A program made the position numbers and the translations under genes. DNA of 64,000 nt from positions 744,001 to 808,000 of the forward strand of contig NZ_CP009454.1 in assembly GCF_000759475.1 (NCBI RefSeq). Reading direction: 5' to 3'. A model generated the notes under the pieces. It ran no database searches, was not told the origin of the DNA, and saw only the letters and a list, made by a program, of their open reading frames with translations. This DNA is from Pantoea rwandensis (GTDB taxonomy: Bacteria; Pseudomonadota; Gammaproteobacteria; Enterobacterales; Enterobacteriaceae). Positions 17,132 through 26,256 of this stretch are shown piece by piece (positions within the stretch are counted from its first letter, which is position 1; every line of letters starts with the position of its first letter).

Positions 17132-18057
17132 CGAACCGGCTGTGCCCCGGCCAGTTTTGGCATCACTTCCCTGATCATCGCGAAAAAATGCCGCATTCTG
17201 GCGGGATAATAACTGGCCCACGGATAGGTGAGCCATACCGGTAGCGGCGGTGCTTGCCATTCGGGTACGAGCTGAATCAGATGCCCTTCCGCCAAATCTT
17301 CCTGCACCACCCACGAAGAGATAATCGCGGCGCCCATGCCCGTCAGGGCGGCTTTGCGGACGGCATATAAACTGTCACTGGCGAGACGGGGCGCAATCGC
17401 CAGGTTCATCGGCTGAGCATCACTCAGCCGCTGTAGCGCCAGCTCGTTGCGATAAAAGCTGGTTAATGCCAGCCAGGGCAAGTCGGGGAGTTGGGTGACG
17501 TCCTCCACGGGCGGATATTGCGCCAGCAGTGAGGGCGCCGCCACCACAAAGCGTGGGACCTCAGCCAGCAGAATCGCCACCAGCGAAGGATCGTTCACCA
17601 CGCCAACCTGAATCGCGCAGTCAACATTTTCGCTGATGAAATCTGGCGTGCGATCATTGAGCATCCACTCCACTGTCAGGCGCGGATAGCGCTGCAGATA
17701 CGCCACCAGTGGGTCAATCAGTTGGTCCTGGCCAAAAGCGTGCGGCGCCCGCACGCGCAGCGTACCGATTGGATCGTCGTTGGAACCGGTGAGCTCATCT
17801 TCCAGCGCATGCCAGGTTGCCAGCAACTGTCGCGCCTGGGCATAGCAGCGCTCACCATCATCGGTGAGTTTCAGTGCGTGGGTGGTACGCAGAATCAGCT
17901 TGAGACCCAGTCGCTGTTCCAGCGCCTGCAAACGGCGGCTAATGGTGGGCTGTGTGGTGCCCAACTGTGCCGCCGCCGCTGACAGCGATCCACTTTCAAC
18001 AATGCGGATAAAGGTCTGCATCAATTCAATGCGGTCAATACTGGTTGGATTGCTCAT
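17128..18057 (-). CDS. LysR-family transcriptional regulator
   Basis: 309 residues. The N-terminal winged helix-turn-helix (MQTFIRIVESGSLSAAAAQ, then QPTISRRLQALEQRLG) and the periplasmic-binding-like effector domain are both complete. It is divergent from an MFS exporter gene, with a 92-bp gap carrying a perfect 16-bp palindrome, so it probably controls that gene and itself. I start at the ATG at 18057; a GTG three codons upstream is possible. Effector unknown. Confidence 0.88.
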   Translation of the reverse strand: MSNPTSIDRIELMQTFIRIVESGSLSAAAAQLGTTQPTISRRLQALEQRLGLKLILRTTHALKLTDDGERCYAQARQLLATWHALEDELTGSNDDPIGTLRVRAPHAFGQDQLIDPLVAYLQRYPRLTVEWMLNDRTPDFISENVDCAIQVGVVNDPSLVAILLAEVPRFVVAAPSLLAQYPPVEDVTQLPDLPWLALTSFYRNELALQRLSDAQPMNLAIAPRLASDSLYAVRKAALTGMGAAIISSWVVQEDLAEGHLIQLVPEWQAPPLPVWLTYPWASYYPARMRHFFAMIREVMPKLAGAQPVR

Positions 18058-18068
18058 ACGTACCACGC

Positions 18069-18084
18069 ATAACAGTTCTGTTAT
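18069..18084. promoter_or_regulatory. 16-bp palindrome, likely LysR operator
   Basis: ATAACAG-tt-CTGTTAT, perfect 7-bp arms, 12 bp from the LysR start codon in the divergent gap. It fits the dyad-type sites of LysR regulators. A second dyad, GCGCTT-taat-AAGCGC, is at 18113-18128 in the MFS leader. Confidence 0.5.
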
Positions 18085-18149
18085 TGATGAGTCTACCGCG
18101 TATGGCAGAGTCGCGCTTTAATAAGCGCACTTTCACGGGGGAATTCACT

Positions 18150-19358
18150 ATGTCAGCCATTTCGCAATCTACTGCATTGCCAGCTGAAAAACTGCCAGCG
18201 CCGCTGGTGTTCACGCTTGCTGCAGGTGCCGGGCTTAGCGTGGCATCGATTTACTACAGCCAGCCGATGCTGGATATCATCAGCAAACAATTTAACGTCG
18301 GTATCGGCAGCGTCGGCATGGTGCCAATGCTGACCCAGGCGGGATATGCACTCGGTATTCTGCTGCTGGCACCGCTCGGTGACCGCCATGACCGCCGCAC
18401 CATTATTCTGATAAAGGGCCTGATGCTGGTCGCCGCGCTGTTGCTGTGTGGCTTCTCTGGCGGCATTAACGCGTTACTGATCGCCAGCTTTGTCACCGGC
18501 TTAACCGCTACCGTGGCGCAGGACATCGTGCCTGCTTCGGCAGCACTCGCGCCAGAACGCAGTCGCGGTAAAACCGTTGGCACAGTGATGACCGGCTTGC
18601 TGGTCGGTATTCTGCTGTCACGCGTGGTGAGCGGTGTGGTGGCGGAATATCTGGGCTGGCGCACCATGTACATGGTGGCGGCGGTTGCCGTGCTGATGAT
18701 TAGCCTGGCGCTGTGGCGTGTGTTGCCGCGCTTCAAACCGGGCACCTTTGTCAGCTATCCGCGTCTGCTGCTGTCGCTGGCACACTTGTGGCAGCATCAC
18801 CAGACGCTGCGCCGTGCGGCGATAGCACAGGGTTTGCTGTCAGTGGCCTTCAGCGCTTTCTGGTCAACGCTGGCACTGATGCTGAGTGAACGCTTCCATT
18901 TTGATAGTGCAATAGCGGGGGCATTTGGTCTGGCGGGTGCAGCGGGTGCGCTGGCGGCGCCGTTGGCGGGAAGCGTGGCGGATCGCATCGGCCCTGCACG
19001 TGTCACCCAGTATGGTGCCACGCTGGTGATGGTGTCCTTTGCGCTGATGTTCCTGCTGCCACTGTTGCCGGTTCCGGCTCAGATCGGCCTGATCATCATC
19101 AGCACCATCGGCTTCGATTTGGGCGTGCAGGCCACGCTGGTGGCGCATCAGACATTGGTCTACAGCCTGGCGCCAGAAGCGCGTAGCCGACTAAATGCGC
19201 TGATGTTTACCGTGGTATTTATCGGCATGGCGACCGGTGCGGCACTCGGAAGCCTGGCGCTGGCGCACTTTGGCTGGACCGGCGTGGTGGCGCTCTCCAC
19301 ACTTGCCGCTGCGCTTGCGTTAATGATTCGTCTGGCGAGTCGTCACTTGAAAAACTGA
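18150..19358 (+). CDS. MFS transporter, drug/sugar efflux type
   Basis: 402 residues, twelve predicted membrane helices. Motif A-like LLAPLGDRHDRRTIIL between helices 2 and 3, and motif C-like glycine-rich stretches (TGLTATVAQDIVPASAAL; GLAGAAGALAAPLAG), fit the DHA/12-helix efflux class. Start ATG at 18150 has GGGGGAA at normal distance; an earlier frame from 18045 overlaps the LysR gene and is not needed. Likely controlled by the divergent LysR protein. Substrate unknown. Confidence 0.85.
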   Translation: MSAISQSTALPAEKLPAPLVFTLAAGAGLSVASIYYSQPMLDIISKQFNVGIGSVGMVPMLTQAGYALGILLLAPLGDRHDRRTIILIKGLMLVAALLLCGFSGGINALLIASFVTGLTATVAQDIVPASAALAPERSRGKTVGTVMTGLLVGILLSRVVSGVVAEYLGWRTMYMVAAVAVLMISLALWRVLPRFKPGTFVSYPRLLLSLAHLWQHHQTLRRAAIAQGLLSVAFSAFWSTLALMLSERFHFDSAIAGAFGLAGAAGALAAPLAGSVADRIGPARVTQYGATLVMVSFALMFLLPLLPVPAQIGLIIISTIGFDLGVQATLVAHQTLVYSLAPEARSRLNALMFTVVFIGMATGAALGSLALAHFGWTGVVALSTLAAALALMIRLASRHLKN

Positions 19359-19411
19359 TCGTCAATCCTGTGCCAGGCTTAAGGGAGAATATTATTTAAA
19401 AACGGAGCGTT

Positions 19412-20761
19412 ATGAACTTCCTGGCCTGGACCGCCGCCACCGGTGGTCTGTTACTTCTGATGTCACTGGCTTCCGGTTGGATACACCGTGGGCCAGTGAC
19501 TTCGTTTGGGCTTTACCTGCTTGCGGGCATCTTATGTGGCCCGTGGGTCTTCAATCTGCTGCAAATCGACATCATCGGGCACGCCAATCTTGCCGCCCAC
19601 CTCACCGAAATCGCCATGGCAGCCTCGCTGTTTATCACCGGGCTCAAGTTACGTCTCCCGCTTAACGCACATGCCTGGCGTGTCGGCGTGCGATTGGCCT
19701 TCCCCGCGATGTTGCTTACCGTAGGCGGTATGACGCTGCTGGTGCATTGGATGACCGGCTTCGACTGGGCGCTGTCACTGGCATTTGGTGCCATCGTCGC
19801 ACCGACCGACCCGGTACTGGCCAGCCTGATATCGGTCAACGATGCGCGTGATGATGATGCACTGCGCGTGGCACTTTCCAGCGAAGCCGGGATGAATGAT
19901 GGTTCCGCTTTGCCGTTGCTGATGTTGGCGCTGCTGTTGCTGGCACCTGAAAGCATGGATATCAGCCATTGGGGCACATGGGCGTTAAAAGACGTGCTGT
20001 GGGCTATCGCGGGCGGGCTGGGTATCGGTTATTTACTGGGACGTTTGATCGGGCAATTAGCAACCCAACTGCGCAGCGCCCACGAGGATATTGCCCCCAA
20101 CGATTTTCTCGCACTGGCCCTGATTGCGCTGAGTTATGCAGCGGCGCAAGCCGTGGATGCTTCTGGCTTCCTCGCCACCTTTGCGGCGGGCGTGGGGCTT
20201 CGACGCGCTGAATTGCGCGTGGTGAAGCACTATCCGCAAGAGGAGTTGTCAGAAGAAGAGCAATATCTGCCCGCCGAGGCACGCGTCAATCCTAATCAGC
20301 GACTATCGCATGGCGGTAGTGGCATGGTGAAATCGGTCGGTTTGGTGATCGGCGATGCGCTGTCATTTGGTGATACCATCGAGCGCTTGTTGGCCGCAGG
20401 CATGATGGTGGTGCTGGGTATCACGCTAGCGCAGCACTGGAATCTCACCGGTATTGGCTTAGCGCTGCTGCTGTTTGTGGTCGTGCGTCCGCTGGCGGTG
20501 TGGATCACCACCTGGCGCTGCGAAATTCCCCTGATGCGCCGCCTGCTGATTGGCTGGTTAGGGATTCGCGGCATCGGCAGTATTAATTACATCGCTTATG
20601 CCTGGGTGCACGGCATGCGTGGCCCGCAGGCAGAGCAAATGGTGGATATGGCGTTGACGTTAGTGGTGTGCAGCATCGTGCTGCACGGCATCACGGTGAC
20701 GCCGTTATTAAACTGGCGTGCCGCCCGTCAGGCGGCGCGTGCGCAACATCATCAAAAGTGA
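19412..20761 (+). CDS. Na+/H+ antiporter, CPA1 (NhaP-type)
   Basis: 449 residues, about twelve helices. The CPA1 core is visible: ITGLKLRLPL, the family motif GAIVAPTDPVLAS, and SSEAGMNDGSALPLL, whose acidic residues lie in the ion-binding site. The C-terminal part has GIRGIGSINYIAYAW. It should exchange cytoplasmic cations (Na+ or K+) for protons at the inner membrane. GGAG precedes the ATG. A small periplasmic protein gene starts 26 bp after its stop and may be co-transcribed. Confidence 0.88.
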   Translation: MNFLAWTAATGGLLLLMSLASGWIHRGPVTSFGLYLLAGILCGPWVFNLLQIDIIGHANLAAHLTEIAMAASLFITGLKLRLPLNAHAWRVGVRLAFPAMLLTVGGMTLLVHWMTGFDWALSLAFGAIVAPTDPVLASLISVNDARDDDALRVALSSEAGMNDGSALPLLMLALLLLAPESMDISHWGTWALKDVLWAIAGGLGIGYLLGRLIGQLATQLRSAHEDIAPNDFLALALIALSYAAAQAVDASGFLATFAAGVGLRRAELRVVKHYPQEELSEEEQYLPAEARVNPNQRLSHGGSGMVKSVGLVIGDALSFGDTIERLLAAGMMVVLGITLAQHWNLTGIGLALLLFVVVRPLAVWITTWRCEIPLMRRLLIGWLGIRGIGSINYIAYAWVHGMRGPQAEQMVDMALTLVVCSIVLHGITVTPLLNWRAARQAARAQHHQK

Positions 20762-20787
20762 TTTTCTGGAAATTACTGGAGTCTGTT

Positions 20788-21135
20788 ATGAAAGCCATAT
20801 TGATCGCCCTTGTTGGGCTCTCGCTTTCCGCCCCTGTCTTCGCCGCCGACGGTGATAACACCAGCGAAGAGAATGTGTATGCCAGCCAGCTGTGCCATCT
20901 GGTGAGCACGGAAAAAAAGACCAGCGATCTGGATACCTATACCGCGAAGATGAAGTCTCAGCTGGCCGCCAGCCAGTCTTCTTCGGCGATGGATAAGCCT
21001 GAATTTAATGAAGAAACTGCGCAGGAAGTGATCAGCGCCTGGATGGAACTGGGCGAGGATGAGCGTGCGCAGCTGCGCCATAATCAGCAGCAGTGTGAGC
21101 AAACTGTGATGACCCAATTCCAGCAACAGGATTAA
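20788..21135 (+). CDS. Small exported protein of unknown function
   Basis: 115 residues. MKAILIALVGLSLSAPVFA-A is a clear Sec signal peptide with cleavage after VFA at about residue 19. The mature part of about 95 residues is acidic and Gln/Ser/Glu-rich, with a predicted helical character and two cysteines (SQLCHLVST; QQQCEQTV), which could form a disulfide in the periplasm. I do not recognise the family. It sits 26 bp behind the antiporter gene and is followed by a strong terminator, so it is probably the last gene of that unit. Confidence 0.75.
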   Translation: MKAILIALVGLSLSAPVFAADGDNTSEENVYASQLCHLVSTEKKTSDLDTYTAKMKSQLAASQSSSAMDKPEFNEETAQEVISAWMELGEDERAQLRHNQQQCEQTVMTQFQQQD

Positions 21136-21145
21136 AAGTTTTTAT

Positions 21146-21179
21146 CGCCAGAATACGCGCCTTTTCTGGCGCGTTTTTT
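21146..21179 (+). terminator. Rho-independent terminator
   Basis: CGCCAGAA stem (21146-21153) paired with TTCTGGCG (21164-21171), then a run of six T. It closes the antiporter/small exported protein unit. Confidence 0.85.
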
Positions 21180-21296
21180 AATGGATCTTTTGTACAAAAT
21201 GCGTACATAATCGCCAGCGTTGAAATCAGACACGCATCACATAACGAGACGCAGCCCACAAGGCTGACATGTTTTTTTCAATACTGGCTACTGGGC

Positions 21297-22196
21297 ATGA
21301 AACTTACACGGCGTCACTTTTTGTTGGCAACCGGGGCAACCGCGCTCTCGATGACCACAGGCAAACTGTTTGCCCGTGATGACATCATCCCATTGTGGCC
21401 TGACGATCCGCCGGGCGGCGGCGGGCCGTCTGGACTATTAAAAGTCAGCATGAACGGCTCCTGGACAAATATCGTTTCTCCAGCCATTCAACGTTTCCGG
21501 CCTGAAAATCCTAATGGCGAAGCGGTGATTGTGGCGGCTGGCGGCGGCTACCGCTTTATCGGCATGGGGCGCGAAGCCTGGCCCGTTGCGCGTTGGTTGA
21601 ATGCCAATGGCTATACCGTTTATGTGCTGAGTTACCGCTTGCCAGGAGAAAAGTGGCAGGCGGGCAACCTCGCGCCGCTGCAGGATGCGCAGCGCGCTAT
21701 TCGTCTGGTGCGTTCGATGGAACGTAAAGTGCACTTGCTCGGCTTCTCTGCCGGCGGACATCTGCTGGGTATGGCGGCGGCGCGCCCCGATTTCACCACC
21801 TATCCTGCGCAGGACCCGCTTGACCAGATCCGCCCAACGGCCGATAGCGTTGGCCTGATCTACCCGGTCATCACCCTTGAAGCGCCGTATCAGAACACCA
21901 AGACGCATCTGATGATGGTAGGCGATCACGCGACGCCAACCCAGGAAGCGAACTGGTCAGTGCAGAATTATGTCACCCGACAATATCCACCGACGTTCCT
22001 CGCCCAGGCGGAAGATGATCACACCTCCAATCCCCATAACACTGAAATGATGCGCGATGCCTGCCGTCGTATGCAGGTGCCGGTCGAGTTGATTGAACTC
22101 AGCAGTGGCGGGCACGGGTTTGGTCTGGGTAAAGCGGGTTCGCCTGCCGCGCTGTGGGATCAGGCGTATGTACGTTGGCTGGATCTGCACAGTTAA
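21297..22196 (+). CDS. Tat-exported alpha/beta hydrolase (esterase-like)
   Basis: 299 residues. The N-terminus KLTRRHFLLATGATAL has a twin-arginine motif and hydrophobic core, suggesting folded export by the Tat system. The hydrolase domain has the nucleophile elbow GFSAGGH, an acid in QAEDDHTSN and the catalytic histidine in SSGGHGFGLG, as in acetyl-xylan esterase/BD-FAE type carboxylesterases. The oxyanion region is marked by VIVAAGGGY. No clear Shine-Dalgarno before the ATG. Stands alone between two terminator/repeat regions. Substrate probably an acetylated sugar or small ester; inference. Confidence 0.85.
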   Translation: MKLTRRHFLLATGATALSMTTGKLFARDDIIPLWPDDPPGGGGPSGLLKVSMNGSWTNIVSPAIQRFRPENPNGEAVIVAAGGGYRFIGMGREAWPVARWLNANGYTVYVLSYRLPGEKWQAGNLAPLQDAQRAIRLVRSMERKVHLLGFSAGGHLLGMAAARPDFTTYPAQDPLDQIRPTADSVGLIYPVITLEAPYQNTKTHLMMVGDHATPTQEANWSVQNYVTRQYPPTFLAQAEDDHTSNPHNTEMMRDACRRMQVPVELIELSSGGHGFGLGKAGSPAALWDQAYVRWLDLHS

Positions 22197-22205
22197 TCGG
22201 GATTG

Positions 22206-22273
22206 GGTCGTCATGAATGGCAACCCTACGACGAGTTTTTGCGGTTTTCGTAGGGTGCGCATTCATGCGCATC
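22206..22273. repeat. Paired REP-like palindromes (BIME-like)
   Basis: GGTCGTCAT-ga-ATGGCAACC (22206-22225) and GGTGCGCAT-tc-ATGCGCATC (22254-22273), joined by an inverted CTACGA/TCGTAG pair. Same two-palindrome design, in the opposite order, as the end of the 2545-2786 array. Lies between converging genes and may serve as a bidirectional terminator. Confidence 0.7.
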
Positions 22274-22288
22274 AGGCATATATACGCA

Positions 22289-23206
22289 TCAGGTCAAATT
22301 AAAATAGCGATCCGGCTGATGCGGTTCCGGCAGCGGGAAATCGTTATTCATCGCCTTCAAATTACGCTCGATATTGACGCACAGCGCATCCAGCGGCAGA
22401 TGATTAGGCGCAGTGCCGAACGGATCTTCCAACTCTTCTGCCAGTGACTCCAGCGACAGGAAAGTGTAGGAAATAAACACCGACACCAGCGGCGTCATCA
22501 GATGCAAATCCGCCACCAGCGCAAACGGCAGCAGGGTACAGAACAGATACACGGTGCGGTGCAGAATCAAACTGTAGGCAAACGGAATCGGCGTGCTGGC
22601 CAGACGATCGCAGCCTCCCAGATATGCCGACAGCAGATTGAGATTCTCATCAATACTCTGCCAGACAATATCCGATACCAACCCATCATCGCGCCGCTGC
22701 GCCAACCACTCGCCCATACATAACAGCGTCTGCGAGGTCGGCATAGGATGGCCCAGCACCGCGCGTTGCCATTTTTCCGGCAGCAAACGCGTTAAGTCAG
22801 CCTGCGCATCGGTTTTGCGCAGTCGGTGTTTCAAGGCCCAACTGAATGCCAGCTGCAATCCAATAAACTCCTGCACCTGTTCTTCACTGACGCCACGAAT
22901 CGTTTTTATCTGACGCAGCAGCGAGCGCTGGGCGATGTGCATATTGCCCCACAGCGTGCGTGCCTCAATAAAGCGTGCATAGCTGGCGTTGTTGCGGAAG
23001 CCGAGAAACACCGCGATCGACACACCAATCAAGCTGAACGGTGCCGTGGTGAGGTGAATGCCGAACGTGGAATACCAGGGATAACCGATGATGGCTATCA
23101 CCGACATCAGCAGGTTGAGTGACAGGCGAAATACAATGCTTACCAGTACCGAGCCATGCCAGTCGAACAGCCGGAGGAACCAGTGTTGATGAGGACGTAC
23201 GATCAT
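22289..23206 (-). CDS. yneE: Bestrophin-family channel, YneE-like
   Basis: 305 residues. IVRPHQHWFLRLFDWHGSVL, SLIGVSIAVFLGFRNNASYARF(I)EAR and the LWGNMHIAQRSL block are hallmarks of the prokaryotic bestrophin/UPF0187 family, which includes YneE and the pentameric ion channel of Klebsiella. Four membrane helices are expected, at residues about 25-75 and 205-265, forming an inner-membrane channel. Probably its own transcription unit with a 255-bp upstream gap shared with the divergent hydrolase gene. Confidence 0.9.
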   Translation of the reverse strand: MIVRPHQHWFLRLFDWHGSVLVSIVFRLSLNLLMSVIAIIGYPWYSTFGIHLTTAPFSLIGVSIAVFLGFRNNASYARFIEARTLWGNMHIAQRSLLRQIKTIRGVSEEQVQEFIGLQLAFSWALKHRLRKTDAQADLTRLLPEKWQRAVLGHPMPTSQTLLCMGEWLAQRRDDGLVSDIVWQSIDENLNLLSAYLGGCDRLASTPIPFAYSLILHRTVYLFCTLLPFALVADLHLMTPLVSVFISYTFLSLESLAEELEDPFGTAPNHLPLDALCVNIERNLKAMNNDFPLPEPHQPDRYFNLT

Positions 23207-23461
23207 TTTTGCGATGGTGTTTTTTTATGATTTAGTCAGCACAGGTTACGCCCGTCATTGCCGTATAAGCAATGCGAAAGTCAGGTATTTTCACCACAAA
23301 TACAGACTCTGTAAGCTGATTTTATCTTTATAAATCAATCTTCTAAAAACAGTTTGAACAAGTTGTAAAATTCTTTGCGTTATCTCTTCGCGGCCCCTTT
23401 CTCTAAAGTTCATTCCAGCAGCACAACACCCAAATTTAAAAACACTTTAGAGGAATACATC

Positions 23462-24103
23462 ATGTCTAAACTTGACCTGCTCGACCCACAGAACTCTACT
23501 CTGATCTTTATCGACCACCAGCCGCAGATGGCCTTCGGCGTCGCCAATATTGATCGCCAGCAGCTCAAAAATAACACCGTCGCTTTGGCAAAAGCGGGCA
23601 AAGTTTTCGACGTGCCGGTGATTTATACTTCTGTAGAGACCGAAAGCTTCAGCGGCTACATCTGGCCAGAACTGCTGGCCGTGCATCCGGAATCCAAGCC
23701 GATTGAGCGTACTTCCATGAACTCATGGGAAGATGCCAAATTCGTCGAAGCGGTGAAGAAAACCGGTCGTAAGAAGCTGATTATCTCTGCGCTGTGGACG
23801 GAAGTGTGTCTGACTTTCCCGGCCCTGATGGCACTGAAAGAGGGCTTTGAAGTGTACGTGGTGACCGATACTTCAGGCGGCACCAGCGTCGATGCCCACG
23901 AGCGTTCGATTCAGCGCATGGTGCAGGCCGGTGCGGTGCCAGTGACCTGGCAGCAAGTATTGTTGGAGTACCAGCGCGACTGGTCACGCAAAGAAACCTA
24001 CGATGCGGTGATGGATCTGGTGCGTGAGCACAGCGGCGCATACGGCATGGGCGTGGATTACGCCTACACCATGGTGCACAAAGCACCACAGCGTCAGGCT
24101 TGA
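23462..24103 (+). CDS. Isochorismatase-family hydrolase, YcaC-like
   Basis: 213 residues, cytoplasmic. The cysteine-hydrolase fold shows STLIFIDHQPQMAF (catalytic Asp) and LWTEVCLTFPALMALKEGF (nucleophile Cys), with VYVVTDTSGG and AHERSIQRMVQAGA closely following E. coli YcaC. The usual active-site lysine is less clear. Start ATG at 23462 has AGAGGA upstream; the earlier open frame is upstream leader. It converges on a LysR gene with one base between. Substrate unknown; YcaC itself has no settled reaction. Confidence 0.87.
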   Translation: MSKLDLLDPQNSTLIFIDHQPQMAFGVANIDRQQLKNNTVALAKAGKVFDVPVIYTSVETESFSGYIWPELLAVHPESKPIERTSMNSWEDAKFVEAVKKTGRKKLIISALWTEVCLTFPALMALKEGFEVYVVTDTSGGTSVDAHERSIQRMVQAGAVPVTWQQVLLEYQRDWSRKETYDAVMDLVREHSGAYGMGVDYAYTMVHKAPQRQA

Positions 24104-24104
24104 G

Positions 24105-25007
24105 TTACGACTGGCGCGGCAGGCTGATTTTCAACGCATCGATAAACAGCCGCAGCGCCATCGACTGATGCTGGTTGGGCGGGAACCACAAGGCCATCCC
24201 CGCCGACTGCACCCGCCAGTCGGCGAGCAGTTCCACTAACAGACCCGATTGCAGCGCCGCTTCGGCGTAAAGCGAGGGTACATAAGCAATGCCCAATCCG
24301 CTGATGGCCGCGCTGGTCATCAGCGCGTTATTGTCCAGCGTAATCAAGCCCGGCACATCGATCTCACTGCTCTCTCCCGCCTTTGCATACTCCCAGCGAT
24401 AGCGCTTGCCGCTTGGCAGCCGGTGGCGAATGCACTGCTGCTGCAGCAAATCCTGTGGCTGCTGCACCGGCGGGTGTGAGGCCAAATATTCGGGGGAAGC
24501 GACGGTGATAAAGTGCAATGGACCACCCAGCGTAATCGCCACCATATCCTGCGGCACATCTTCCATTAACCGAATGCCGGCATCGAAACCGGCTGCGGTG
24601 ATATCCACCAGTTCACCTTGCGCGGCTAGATCGAGCTGGATATTGGGATACTCGGCGCAAAATCCCGGCACTACCTTTTCCAGCAGGATACTAATTGCCG
24701 CATCGCTGGCGCTGATGCGCAAGGTACCTGCGTGCTGCTGGCGGCGAGCGCTGACATCGTGCAGCACTTCATCCATTTCATTCAGGAGTGGAGCGAGGCG
24801 ATCGATAAGCTGTTGCCCGGCATCGGTGAGCGATACGCTGCGGGTCGTGCGCTGAAAAAGCTGTACCCCCAGATTCTGCTCCAGCGTTTTCACCAGATGG
24901 CTGAGTGAAGAGCGCTTCAGGCCGAGCATCTCAGCGGCGCGACGGAAGCTGCGTTGCTCACCCAGGGTTTTGATGGCCTGCAATTCATGCCAGGAAGGTC
25001 TTCTCAT
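24105..25007 (-). CDS. LysR-family transcriptional regulator
   Basis: 300 residues. The helix-turn-helix (ELQAIKTLGEQRSFRRAAEMLGLKRSS then LSHLVKTLEQNLG) belongs to the subgroup that often acts on divergent short-chain dehydrogenase genes. The effector domain follows with LRISASDAAISILL and DAGIRLMEDVPQDMVA. It is divergent from the SDR gene at 25103 with a 95-bp gap and probably controls it. Effector unknown. Confidence 0.88.
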   Translation of the reverse strand: MRRPSWHELQAIKTLGEQRSFRRAAEMLGLKRSSLSHLVKTLEQNLGVQLFQRTTRSVSLTDAGQQLIDRLAPLLNEMDEVLHDVSARRQQHAGTLRISASDAAISILLEKVVPGFCAEYPNIQLDLAAQGELVDITAAGFDAGIRLMEDVPQDMVAITLGGPLHFITVASPEYLASHPPVQQPQDLLQQQCIRHRLPSGKRYRWEYAKAGESSEIDVPGLITLDNNALMTSAAISGLGIAYVPSLYAEAALQSGLLVELLADWRVQSAGMALWFPPNQHQSMALRLFIDALKISLPRQS

Positions 25008-25102
25008 TGGTGGATTTTCCTCACCAGGTCATGCGCGATTAGGGAGACGATAGCCACCAGTAAAGCGAACTATCATCGGGTTTTCAACCGGAGGACGACA
25101 AA

Positions 25103-25924
25103 ATGAAAACCTGGTTAATTACCGGTGCCAGCAGTGGGCTGGGCCGTTTGATGAGTGAAGATTTACTGGCGCGTGGCGATCGCGTGCTGGCCTGCGTGCG
25201 CCGCACTGAGGCAATGGCAGATCTGCAAGCGCGATACGGTGAGCAGTTACAGGTCATGATGCTGGATTTGGCGAACACTGCCAGCATTGCGCCAGCCATC
25301 GCGCAGGCATTTGCCAGCGTTGAACGCGTCGATGTGGTGGTGAGCAATGCCGCCTATGGTCTGTTTGGTGCTGCGGAAGAGCTGAGCGATGCGCAGATTG
25401 ATCGCCAGATCGCCACCAATCTCACGGGCTCCATTCAGCTGATTCGTGCCGTGATTCCATTGTTGCGCCAGCAGGGCGGCGGTCGCATCGCGCAGGTTTC
25501 CTCTGAAGGTGGGCAGGTGGCTTATCCCAACTTCAGCCTTTATCACGCCAGCAAGTGGGGCATTGAAGGATTTGTTGAAGCAGTACGGCAGGAAGTGGCC
25601 AGCTTTGGCATCGATTTCCTGCTGGTGGAGCCGGGGCCAACCGCCACTAATTTCGGTGCCGGGCTGGATATCGCCGAGCCGCTGGATGCTTATCACGACT
25701 CAGCTTCAGGTCAGCTGCGTCGCGCGATCTTGTCGGGTGATTTCGCGATTAAGGGAGATGCCGCAAAATCTGTCACCGCCATGATCGCCACACTGGATCA
25801 GCCTGCCATGCCACTGCGCTTAGCGCTGGGCAGCACAGCGTATGACAATATTGAGGCCGCACTGGAACGGCGCCTGGCTGAGTTACGCGCGCAAAAAGCC
25901 GCCGCGTACGGGGCGGATGTTTAA
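25103..25924 (+). CDS. Short-chain dehydrogenase/reductase
   Basis: 273 residues. Classical SDR marks: the nucleotide loop TGASSGLG at the start, NAAYG, the catalytic serine in IAQVSSEGG, and YHASKWG, the Tyr-x-x-x-Lys pair. The LVEPGPTATNFG segment follows. NADP(H) is likely from the Arg residues after the second strand. Start has CGGAGG upstream. The stop overlaps that of the DUF488 gene on the other strand. Physiological substrate not readable. Confidence 0.88.
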   Translation: MKTWLITGASSGLGRLMSEDLLARGDRVLACVRRTEAMADLQARYGEQLQVMMLDLANTASIAPAIAQAFASVERVDVVVSNAAYGLFGAAEELSDAQIDRQIATNLTGSIQLIRAVIPLLRQQGGGRIAQVSSEGGQVAYPNFSLYHASKWGIEGFVEAVRQEVASFGIDFLLVEPGPTATNFGAGLDIAEPLDAYHDSASGQLRRAILSGDFAIKGDAAKSVTAMIATLDQPAMPLRLALGSTAYDNIEAALERRLAELRAQKAAAYGADV

Positions 25925-26256
25925 CCCAGCAGTTTCTGCAATACGGTAATGTGGCTCTGCTGATCGAGTTTGGTGGCGGTCAGCAGCGTCACTTTTTGCT
26001 TTTCCATCCGCTGTTTCAGCTCGGCGAGCGCTGCGTTTTGTTGCAACTCGGCACGATACTGCTTTTCGAAATGGGCGAAATCAATGGTTTCGCTGTGTAG
26101 CGCTTGACGTAATTCGGCAGAAGGCGCGATCGCCTTCAACCACTCATCGTACTGCAGATCGGCTTTTTTCATGCCGCGCGGCCACAGCCGATCCACCAAA
26201 ATCCTGTAGCCGTCCTGCTCACTGATCTCGTCGTAGACCCGTTTCACATCAACCAT
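25921..26256 (-). CDS. DUF488 family protein, YeaO-like
   Basis: 111 residues. VDVKRVYDEISEQDGYRILV followed by DRLWPRGMKKADL is the defining start of the DUF488/YeaO family, small cytoplasmic proteins without a settled function. HFEKQYRAEL and the ending LLTATKLDQQSHITVLQKLL also fit E. coli YeaO. The ATG at 26256 follows an AGGGGGG ribosome-binding site, so the much longer open frame upstream is not part of the gene. Converges with the SDR gene, sharing 4 bases. Confidence 0.88.
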   Translation of the reverse strand: MVDVKRVYDEISEQDGYRILVDRLWPRGMKKADLQYDEWLKAIAPSAELRQALHSETIDFAHFEKQYRAELQQNAALAELKQRMEKQKVTLLTATKLDQQSHITVLQKLLG

